Shown in pieces: positions 55,306-64,000 of a stretch of DNA of 64,000 nucleotides (its first letter is position 1; every line of letters begins with the position of its first letter). The stretch comes from Simmondsia chinensis. Taxonomy: Eukaryota > Streptophyta > Magnoliopsida > Caryophyllales > Simmondsiaceae. The stretch covers positions 23,073,739 to 23,137,738 of the forward strand of contig JAGTTD010000010.1 of assembly GCA_018398585.1 (NCBI GenBank), given 5' to 3'. Below the pieces are notes generated by a model. It was not told the origin of the DNA. It did not search any database and saw only the letters and a program-made list of their open reading frames with translations. The translations under genes and the position numbers were made by a program.

Positions 55306-56286
55306 TAGGCATGGCCAAAAATCAGTACCGACTTCATATTTGGGCTACCCAAGACAAAACAAGGAATAGACTCAACCTTTATTGTTGTGGATTCATTTTC
55401 AAAAATAGTGCATAATCTACGGTGCAAGAAGGTCCTCGATGCATTATACATGGCATAGTTTTATTTCAAGGAAGTATAGAGGCTCCATGGCCCACCTGCC
55501 AGCATCGTGTCTAAAAGGGGTGCCTGTTTTGTGAATTACTTTTGGAAAATCTTATGGAAGATGATGAGTATCTCTTTAGACTTCAGCATTGTTCACCACC
55601 CACAAACGGATGGACACATAGAGGTGATGAATTGATCATTGGGGAGTCTTTTACAATGCCTTATGCATGAGAACATCATATGATGGGACTACAAGTTGTA
55701 CCCAGTAAAGTTTGCCTATAATAGTTCCCTTAATCAAAGAACAGGGTTTCTGCCATTTCAGTTTGTTTATGGTTTTGTTTCCCTTTCATCGTTAGATCTT
55801 ACACCTATACCAGATCTTATTTGTCCATACAAAAATGCTGAGGATTTCATCTCCAACCTTTGACATATACATGAACAAAAGCGAGAGGGCTGACAACAGG
55901 TCAATGCCAATTACAAGGCGGCAACGGACAAGAGGCGCTAAGCTGTATAATTCTAAGTCAATGCCTAAGGTTGGGCAATTCCAACGAGAGAAAGGTTTCC
56001 AGCACGGAGTCCAACACACTATCGGCATGAAACATTAGGAAATTAAATAGGATCAATGACAATACATACTGCCTACACTTACTGGGTTTAATGAGGACTT
56101 CTGATAGTTTTAACATCAAGCATCTTATTCTGTACTTTGGTGAGAACAATCCGGAACACTCATTGGCAAATTTAAGGATGTCTTCTCTCCTAACCGGGGT
56201 GGATGATGTAACTCGAGTTTCAAACACGTTAAGTATCTCACCAACTAACATTGCAAGTAACGAGATTGGCAAGCACGAGGAGTTAG
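55306..56286 (+). pseudogene. Gypsy integrase C-terminal part, separate element
   Basis: ISTDFIFGLPKTKQG (about 55318-55362) has the first catalytic Asp, then STFIVVDSFSKIVH, RLHGPPASIVSKRG where the usual SDRD has become SKRG, SLDFSIVHHPQTDGHIEVMN (Glu, about 55570-55630), VKFAYNSSLNQRTGFLPFQF and VYGF. Further on, after frame changes, comes FGENNPEHSLANLRMSSLLT (about 56136-56190), the tail segment seen after integrase in one gypsy group that also includes element H by its protease type. No chromodomain is evident. The left border coincides with the truncated end of LTR C. Confidence 0.88.
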
Positions 56287-56651
56287 TGTTAGGAAGTCGT
56301 CTTCAGCAGGAGTTTGTTCATCTAGAAAGTTGGACTTTTATTCCATTTTGGATTTTGTATATAGCAAGTTTTGTTAGTAGGCAGAGTTTAAACCGAATTA
56401 GAATTTCTTTAGAGGTTGATTGGGTTTTGGATTTTCTTTCTCATTTAGAACACACACATAATTCTAGTTCCATAAATAGGGGTAATTAGCCTAGTTTCAT
56501 TTCAGTTTGTTCCCCTAATTTCAGTTAAATATTGTACTTTTCTTTGTTTTTCTCTCGATGGAGTTCCAAGATTGAGAGCTTTCCCCCTGTTATTCTTTTG
56601 AGTTCTGCAAGAGAATTAAAGCAACATTGTTGAATCCTTTCATACTTCACA
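56287..56651 (+). repeat. Probable 3' LTR, single copy, of the preceding gypsy fragment
   Basis: It begins TGTTAGGAAGTCG right after a purine-rich stretch (GCACGAGGAGTTAG). It contains CCATAAATAGGGG (about 56469) and ends near ACTTCACA. It has no second copy in the window, so the right border is approximate. Confidence 0.5.
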
Positions 56652-56882
56652 TAAAAAGTTCTCCAGTTTTTGGAGAAAATTACATATTATTGTTGGAAGC
56701 CTAGAATCAATATCACGTCAATGTTTTCTAGCAACAACTCACCATATTCAAATGGATGACATTTTTAAGGGGGAAAAAACTCATTGTATTTAAGTAAAAT
56801 GTACACATATAAAAAGTTTTTAAATCTTAAGGGTATTTAATGTGATAAAAGACCAAAATTAAAGACATTTAAGGAAAAAAAA
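56652..56882. other. AT-rich spacer
   Basis: No gene or repeat recognised. Confidence 0.4.
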
Positions 56883-57155
56883 TGTCATGACCTTTGTAAT
56901 AGGATATTAAATTCTTAAGCAAGTGTCATGCAATTGAATATAGTAGAGGCGAGAAAGTTAGTTAGGACTAATGAGTTAGTTAGCTGTGGATAAAAAGTTG
57001 TTAGGAAGTATAAATAGGAAACTAAGGTGTAGATCTTTGGCATATATGAACAAAAATCAAAGAAATGATATTCTCTTCTCATTCTTGACTCTCAATTCTC
57101 TTCTCATCTCATTCACTCTACACTTTCTACCTTGTTACGATCCTTAATCATAACA
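56883..57155 (+). repeat. 5' LTR of chromovirus-like element I (273 bp)
   Basis: It starts TGTCATGACC and ends TAATCATAACA, followed by ATTGATATCAGAGC, an initiator-Met primer site with one change. TATAAATAGG lies at 57009-57018. It is shorter than the related LTRs of D, E1, F and G. Confidence 0.82.
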
Positions 57156-57225
57156 ATTGATATCAGAGCTCGAACTTGTGACTAGCAAGTTTATCAATCT
57201 GGCTAAAGGCAAGAAACAATCCACC

Positions 57226-57759
57226 ATGGAAACTACTTCTGCAGCTGGTAGCTCTGATCAATGGGAGCAATTTTCCCAATTACAGCAACAAGTTCAAGAT
57301 CTAATAGTAGCCGTAGGCAAATTGCATCAATCTCAAGAATAGATGCAACAACAATTGCTAGGGTTGCAAGATACGATCAATAAGTGCGGAGTAGCTGACG
57401 TTTCTTGTTCCATCTGTCCCATTGTCACAAATGTAAGACCCCCAGAACTCCATCTTCCTTTTTTAAAATTGCAAGAAACATACCAAGAAAGCAACTCCAC
57501 CATTTTCAAGAAGAAACATACAAGGAGTGCAACTCCATATTCTAACCCTCCAAAATTTAAACCCATATTGAAGCAAAGGAGTAGGTGCATCAAATCTAAA
57601 GAGATTTCTCAGTTCTTGGTTCATGTCAAATGGGTAAAGTTGTGGGTGGTCCAAAAAGAAGCTCGTCGAATGGTTTAAACAAGGAGCCAAGGAAGCCTCG
57701 GGCATGGGGAGACTTTCATAGGACCGGGATTGGTGCAACAAAAACAACATATCGATACC
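57226..57759 (+). pseudogene. Element I gag N-terminus, truncated
   Basis: The ATG at 57226 starts METTSAAGSSDQWEQFSQLQ, with a Gln-rich helix (QQQVQDLIVAVGKLHQSQE), a stop at 57340, then MQQQLLGLQDTINKCG. This resembles the N-terminus of D gag at 38461. From about 57430 a basic stretch (IFKKKHTRSATPYSNPPKFK) follows that I do not recognise. It ends where the next LTR begins at 57760. Confidence 0.6.
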
Positions 57760-59155
57760 TGTTTACACCCTAAATTCAAGGGAGCTAGGACAATATCATT
57801 TTGAGCAAAGTACCACGTGCTTAACTTGTGAGGCACTCGTCAAGGGGAATTAGGCCTTTATGTACTAAAATCACAGCATCACAAGCTTAGCATCTTGAGA
57901 AGATTTAGCATCCGAACAAAGGCATCAACCACTCGAGGTCAGATATGGTTGAAGGGTAAAGGGAGCTCGAGCTTAAGGGGCTACAAAGAAAGCTGCAAGA
58001 TGAGTGGCTTCCAAGCTCGAGACAGTTACTTGGAGCACAATTTTAGATACTTGGACACTAAGCTTAATCCAAGAGAATGTGGGGCATCTAAAGCGGACTT
58101 CAGCTAGAAATTTAAACATGGGCTTCAAGGAATTCCCTCCAAAACTAAATCATAGACACGTTCATTGATCATTCACATGCAAAAACAAGCTTAGTGGCTT
58201 GCGGTAAGGAGAAAATATCTCGGAATCAGAGGCTAGCCACTATTTAGTTTTTCTATAAACAAAGGATGATGTTGTAGTCCAAACCAGTACACATTCTCAA
58301 TATAAAACTTTTCCAATTTTTCTTTATAGCACACTTGTTCTCTTTTCTTTGGAGTAGCATAACTCAGTGTAGCTTAGCTTAGTGTAGCACAACTTGCTGT
58401 ACTTGCTTCCTCAATAATACAGTCTTTCGGGTTTCAGGTATGAACTTCTTGTTTGGTATGTTCCCAAATTTCAACAAGTTGAGAACTGAGGTTCTAGTTG
58501 AAGGCTTTGACAGCCAATGCTTGACCTTGATTGTGCTGGTCTTAACACTACTATCATTGCTTGATAAGTCAGGTGAACTTAGGTTCCTACCGTTGCTAAG
58601 GGCTTTGATGGCCAAGGCTTGACCTTGATTGCGTTGGTCCTAATCCAGTGACCTGAATACAGTTTGCTCCATCTTTATCTTGTCGGATCTAAACTCATTC
58701 AAGTTATTATAAGTAAAGGGTACAAAGCTTAAAAACCTGATTGACTTAAGCTTGCAAGTGGACTGCTGAGCTCTTAGGTTTGTCTCCACCCCTGTTCCTG
58801 CCTTTCAATTGTATAAAAAAAGGTGTCTACAGGCCTTGCTCTGTCACTGTAACTGCCACTTGAGTTAGGTCCATATCCCCTTATTTTTCTTTCAATATAC
58901 ATATATATATACCACAAAAATATTTAACCAAGTCTTCTTAATTGAAGCATAAACTGAACTCATGGTGTAACCGCAGTCAGATACACAAAAATATCATAAT
59001 CGTTTCTCTGAAAACAGTGAGTGGTTACGGTCAAAGACGTGTGGTTTGAATTTAGGCTCATTCCCTAGTCACGATGAGTGCCTTTTGCATGTTTGTTTCG
59101 TTATCATTTTATGGCAACCACATCACACTTAATTAGAAACAAAATAAAGCAAACA
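57760..59155 (+). repeat. Tat/Ogre-like LTR (about 1.4 kb)
   Basis: It starts TGTTTACACCCTAAATT, the kind of start seen in Tat/Ogre LTRs, and ends near AAAGCAAACA, followed by TTTTGGTGACCACAATGGGA, a primer-site-like sequence of Ogre type. The TATA candidate CAATATAAAAC is at about 58299. Two partial repeats AAGGCTTTGA(CT)(AG)GCCAA lie at 58500 and 58600. Confidence 0.6.
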
Positions 59156-59180
59156 TGCCTTTTGGTGACCACAATGGGAG
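59156..59180 (+). other. Primer-binding-site-like sequence of the Tat/Ogre-like element
   Basis: TTTTGGTGACCACAATGGGA follows the LTR; Ogre-type elements have TGGCGAC-type sites, so this is a diverged version. Confidence 0.5.
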
Positions 59181-59229
59181 GCTTAAAACGAGACTTCATC
59201 ATCTTCATCCCATCGTGGATTATTAGGAT

Positions 59230-60341
59230 GTAATTTCAGGCCATTCACTGATGGTCAGTACTAGGAGGTTTGGTACTCTCAAGCATGAAGAGCCAAAGGG
59301 CTTAGCACTGATTAGATCCCCGCTTGAGTATCCTATTTAACAAAGCCCTATAACACGAAGGGATCAACATAGTCATAGCCATCAAAGTGAGAGAGGTGGC
59401 GATGATGACATCCTGTAAGATGAATGTATTGTGCTGGATGGCCATTCTCGCAAGAGTTTCTTGGCTATGCTTAAACACCATCTAGAAATTGTGGACCAAA
59501 GAGTCCAACAAACAAGGTGAGATGCCTTTGAGAGACAACTTGCTGAACTAGAGCGCGATCCAGCGGCCTAGTGTGAAACTCCACTGCCATGAGAGCCTTG
59601 ATAAATAACGTTCAAACTTCACTGAATGATAGGCTTCACAAAGAGACAGGCGTAGTCTTAGTTGAAATGAACTCGACCTTGTCTTCTACTGCTACTCTTA
59701 TTGCTAAGGACGTGGCAAGAAAGACTAGGTTGAGCCTATCTTGGTTAAATAGGCTGAGCACCACAATGGCTTGGTTCAAGCTGTTAGAGAGGATATCAGG
59801 CAACTTAGGCCTACACCTCTTATGTCAGCACCAACTGGATATCCTTGTGAGGCTCCTTTAAGCTCACGATTACCAGTTACTTAGGATGACTATATTGTCC
59901 TTGAGGGAATGGAAAACCCAGTTATAGCTAACCCAAGATTCACACACTTGGAATCCAGCCACAGAAGCAATGTACCCCTTGGGCTTGCTGACCCTTCAAA
60001 TCATAGTTTTTCTTTGGCCTCGAGAGATCGCAACTCCAATGTGCCAGTGTTGCCTGTCCCTAAGATAGGGGGACCAAAACCCTTCGTACCCTTATTAGGT
60101 ACCAGAGGTTTCCTCAAGGCCCATTTAAGGACTTGAAGTAGGAATGCAAGGACAGGTACTCACTTTTAGGAGCTAACCCCTCCTTTCTGGACCTCTCCAT
60201 GCTTATCACACTCGGAGGTAAGTTAAGACCCACTTCCTCAAGATCACGACTTAGGGACTGATCAAGTAAGGATGAACTAATAGCCTGCTATTATTGGTGT
60301 GCTCCCAGGCATGCCGTATAACCTTGGTCCTGTTGGGACAT
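59230..60341 (+). pseudogene. Tat/Ogre-like gag leader remnant
   Basis: A plausible start reads MVSTRRFGTLKHEEPKGLAL (about 59251 onward), followed by charged helical sequence (FERQLAELERDPAA at about 59530; MRALINNVQTSLNDRLHKET at 59589). A later piece reads MENPVIANPRFTHLESSHRS (59909-59968). None of these is a defining catalytic motif. Position after a Tat-type LTR and primer site suggests gag or its leader. It is cut by element G at 60342. Confidence 0.45.
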
Positions 60342-60797
60342 TGTTATGATTCAAGAACAATATTAGATCATAACCTAGGAATGAGAATAAGAGATGGGGA
60401 AAAAGTGAGATTAAGATAGGAAAATAGAGAAAATAAGATAAGAATTTGAGAGAATTTGAGTAGGAAGAAGAAGAAGACAATTTCAGTCTCATAGAATTAA
60501 TCTTACAAGAGAAGATAAGCACTTACTCATACTAACCACTCCCCTAAGTTGGTTAAAACTAGAAACAATGCACCAAGACTAACTACCAACCGACATACCC
60601 CTTAGACTTCCCCTAGACATGACTTAAACTAACACTTAACCAAACTACTTGACTCCAACTACCAATTACGGCTGATATACTAAGAGGAGTACTAATTTGA
60701 CTAATCTAATGACTTAAACTACTTTATTACAAGCTTGATTACAACCTTGACTTATTAGTACTCAATTCCATATGCCTCATCTTCTAGAATCATGACA
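60342..60797 (-). repeat. 3' LTR of element G
   Basis: 456 bp, TG...CA. AG-rich block at 60370-60480 and CT/AC-rich half like the LTRs of E1 and F. Confidence 0.82.
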
Positions 60798-61008
60798 ATA
60801 CTATCCCATTTAAAGATTCTTTGTCCCAAGAATCTTAGTAGAGAAGTTTGTAGCTTCAAGTCTCTTATTGGCTCTACTGTACAGCTTCAAGATGCTTATT
60901 GGTTCAGTATTTACATCCTCGCTCTCTGACCAACGTGGCAACAACTTGCATCTTGCATCAATCCACGATTTACCCTTCACTACTAGTCCCATCTTTAGCT
61001 TCATTCAG

Positions 61009-63927
61009 TCACGCATTTCCTCCAGCAGTAGAGAAGGAAAAGAGTTTGTAAATCTCCTCCCAATTGAGGGGTTTCAGTATGAAATGCCCAATGCCATTAA
61101 TCATGACTTGAATGCTCTTGGAACCTTGATGATTCCAACAAGCTTGCATATCCTTTTCCATCTTCGTCTTCAATTCTTTACAACCTATTGCAGCCTTGAC
61201 TACATAACAGATCACATTTTGTTTTAGACTTTGAGCCCTTCCCTTCCATTCTTGACAACCTGCTGTATCAATGACTACACAACAGATCACATCTTGTTTT
61301 AGACTTTGAGTCCTTTCCTCAATAGCAACTTTCCTTCTTTCATCACCATACTCAGTCAAGGCCTCAAATGTCAACTTCTGCATCAATTCTTGGCTTAGTT
61401 TATTAGCTTTAGATGCATACAATGCACGTACTTCACCTTCAAATTGCTCCCTTATGCACAATAGTAACGTATAACCTCGAGCAAATGGATTCTTGGCATG
61501 TAATTTGTGAATTTTATCCAACCAAGACAAGTCCTCAAGTGTCATTACTAGACTCCAGCGTGATTCATTCTTGTTTCGAACTCTCAAGGAAGCCCAACTA
61601 AATTTACTCAGCCTGTAACACACAAATTCCAGATCATTTGCAAAGTCTTTAGTTTGGATATGAGTCTCCTTTCGCTTCCAGCCTTCACATGATCCTCTGC
61701 AGCTAAGTTGATTCAAGTGATTTTGTACTCACAACACTTTAAGTACCCCGTCTCTTCTTAACTGAACATAATCTGCTCCCTTATCAACAAGCACAAGTTT
61801 GAAGGCGAAATACACCAGCTCTTGAAGCCATTGGAACATCAAAACAGCTTTGAACATCTCTAGATCAATGACTGATCTATTCCTAATTCCCTTGCTAAGC
61901 TGCACAATTATAGAGGCTGGAAATGATCTTGATCTCTCACTGACTCTCTCAATAGAAGCATTTTGGTGATTGCTATCAAGCTGATCAATTCCCTCAACTT
62001 GTATGTAACCTTGAACCACTCTTAAGAGATAATGCCCATCACAATTCTTTTCAACATTAGCTTGTTGCTTCCAAGGAAAGCTTGTTGCTTTCCCATGAAC
62101 ATGTCCAAAAGATTCAGGGGGCCTTAAATTGGCTTGTATTCATGGAAGATGCCCTTTCCTCTTAGCATGGGTAACACAAGCATCTAACTCTTCTCCCAGC
62201 TTCCTTGTAAATTTAGTGCTAGAAGCCATCAAAATCAGCTTGGAACCCTTTCAAATTCTGTGGATTTTTCCTTGATTGATCCTCCATCTTATCCTTTGGA
62301 ACTTCCTATCCTTATGCTTCACTTTGGAGCTACGTTTGAGCTAAATTCTTCCTCTACTTTGGCTCCAAGAATAAGGTTGTTCGGCCAATTCGTGTACCAC
62401 AAAACTTTACTGCTGAATTCCTCTCTGCTGAACCTAATAACTAACTCCAATTCCCTTTGATCAGGGGGCCTATTATTAGTGTTCTTGGTTGAATAAACAT
62501 CAGCTCCACTAAGTTGATCCGACACCCTGATCGAGTTATGCAAATCTCTCAGTTGAAATGAATATGCTGCTAGCATTGGAGAAGTAACAGAATGTGGCTT
62601 GGTGGAACTTGCATGGATTGAAGTGAAAACTCCCTGATTTCTTAATGAATTTATGCCTGTGCTGATTGAATTCCACCTCTCCCAAGCCCTTTTGATTGTC
62701 CTTTTGATCCATAAACAAGCCCCAAATCTATCTATTGACCACATCACCATATTAGGCTGCCTCAATTTCATATTCTTGAGCATATAAAGCTTGTTAAAAA
62801 TCACTTTATTTGTCTTGAAGAGAAGAAAATATGGTTCACTTCCTTGATAAGTGAAGATTGGCCTTCCTATTGTTCTTAATCTCTTGCTTGAATAGCATTG
62901 CTTACTATTAAGGTGAATGACCAAGCTAATTTCAACACATTGCTGCAATGTGAACTTCACTTGTAATATTCTGATGCTCAAAACTTCAGTGGACACTTGC
63001 AATTTCTCTGCTGCAGCAATCGGTGGCTCCACCTCTTGTTCAAATTTGAAATGCTACCGAACTAGGAATATGTGATTCACATTACTTTGTTTGATGTTAG
63101 CATATTGCCTTATTGATGTTGCTGCTGCAAACTTCAAATTCAATTCAGGAACTTGTATTTGCTTCATCTCATCCAATTCAAGCTGAATTTTTGCATCATC
63201 AACCTATGTTGCTGCTGTAAATTCCATATTCAAATTGACTCCAACACCACCAGATACATTCTGCTTGATAGCTTGCTCACATTTCTAATGTGCGTGTTGA
63301 TTAACTTCTAATATAGCGCAAAACTCTTCCTTCCCTGGATCAAGAGGCTTTAGTTTCACTTGATTTGTTTCCTTTTCAACCACCTATGTTTCAATCACTT
63401 TTGTGCTCTTGACTTGTGATTACAAATCAATTACGTTTGTTTGCAAATTTGGATGCTGAACACAATTCCAATCCATCACTAGCATTTGCATCTGCTGCAG
63501 ATGAACTTTCTTAAGCTGTAAATCTGACACACTAGCTCAAAAAGGTTCTTTCTCCTTCAACTTATGTTGTTTATCTTACATCCTTGAAGGCTTAATCACT
63601 TGCTTGAGCTGCCTCTTTGTTCTTTCTTTATGATTCTTTTTAGCTTCACTTTTCTTGCAACTCGAATGCAACTTGAGCACAAGATTTTGCTAAGCTAATT
63701 GCTTCAATCTTAGTGACCTTCTATGCCTTACTTCAATAGGAGACTCAAATTTCATTGCTACCATAGTTGGAGACCAAACACTCCTCTGCTTAACCCCTCG
63801 CTGCAACACACTCCTCTGCTTAACCTCTTGCTGCAATGCTTGTAGTGCGATCTATATCTCATGAAGAATCTGTAATGTTTTTAGACCAGCTTGCTGGATC
63901 AACTCACAGATTGCATGTCCATCCATT
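61009..63927 (-). pseudogene. Element G long degenerate ORF, unknown function
   Basis: The minus-strand start at 63927 reads MDGHAICELIQQAGLKTLQI. The reading continues with few interruptions for almost 3 kb: Gln/Leu/Lys-rich helical parts (VSDLQLKKVHLQQMQMLVMD about 63530-63470; VDDAKIQLELDEMKQIQVPE about 63205-63145), then open stretches 63032-62319, 62019-61729 and 61716-61009. A near-duplicate segment with SLKQDVICCVV and SLKQNVICYVV occurs at about 61310-61190. I do not recognise the protein. It resembles no gag or pol core. Near its 3' end (ISILKLYSRANKRLEATNFS) it matches the end of the E1 ORF at DNA level. Confidence 0.55.
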
Positions 63928-64000
63928 TTTGACACATATCAATGATTATATACAACTATAGCCAATAAACTCCATAATTCTGCTCAATACGATGCGAGAT

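Larger units (their letters stand above)
60342..64000 (-). mobile_element. Non-autonomous LTR element G (E1 family), runs off the window
   Basis: The 3' LTR at 60342-60797 begins TGTTATGATTCAAG and ends GAATCATGACA. On the minus strand a purine tract (complement of ATACTATCCCATTTAAAG) precedes it. The interior next to the LTR (60798-60930) aligns with E1 at 43365-43490, so G and E1 are one family. No pol domain is seen in 3.2 kb of interior. The 5' end lies beyond 64000. Confidence 0.8.

Noticed and set aside
55306..56286. Continuation of element D integrase after LTR C
   Set aside because: Core sequence and tail differ from the D and F type; it belongs to another gypsy group.

Overview
The window is plant nuclear DNA, most likely from a flowering plant with a repeat-rich genome. 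It carries plant-type Ty1/copia and Ty3/gypsy LTR retrotransposons, a plant-style Helitron with both a helicase and an RPA gene, Tourist/Harbinger-like and long-inverted-repeat MITEs, and a captured F-box gene. I found no intact host gene, tRNA, rRNA or CRISPR array. Nearly every coding stretch is broken by stops and frameshifts, so this is a nested transposon graveyard. Borders were set by eye from terminal motifs, target-site duplications (TSDs) and comparison of copies inside the window.

Layout. 1-2581: decayed Ty1/copia interior (gag zinc knuckle, protease, integrase, RT, RNase H). 2582-8518: two long LTRs of about 2.1 kb (A and B) around a non-autonomous interior, each followed by an initiator-Met tRNA primer site. 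8519-11083: 3' piece and LTR of an Athila-like element. 11084-12434: AT-rich DNA with a foldback MITE. 12435 to about 35881: a Helitron on the minus strand (helicase 31.5-33.9 kb, RPA-like gene, 3' hairpin plus CTAG at 12435). Its RPA gene is split by a 15.85-kb Ty3/gypsy element of the Tat lineage (14187-30038, minus strand, TSD GTATG).

The Tat element carries gag, protease, RT, two RNases H and integrase on the minus strand. On its plus strand it carries an F-box pseudogene (15.4-16.4 kb) and an antisense gene with introns (19.5-21.7 kb). Four different tandem-repeat arrays punctuate it, one of them made of monomers that can fold into hairpins.

36044-42607: a gypsy 5' end (LTR, gag, protease) cut by a chromodomain-type gypsy (D) whose internal order is permuted. 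42608 to about 55300: a third copy of the long LTR (C), split by a deep nest. A 418-bp-LTR non-autonomous element (E1) carries a region resembling a PTB-family RRM, and that region is itself cut by a 1.4-kb solo LTR (TSD CTTGG). A Harbinger-like MITE (TSD TAA) holds a foldback MITE, which holds a complete but dead 5.84-kb chromodomain gypsy (F, TSD TCATA).

55300-64000: a gypsy integrase fragment, the 5' end of another chromovirus relative (I), a Tat/Ogre-like LTR with gag leader, and the 3' LTR and long degenerate ORF of element G, which runs off the window and belongs to the E1 family.

Elements D, E1, F, G and I have related LTR ends (TGTCATGA or TGTTATGA) and an initiator-Met primer site where it can be seen, so one chromovirus group has repeatedly generated both coding and non-autonomous derivatives here.
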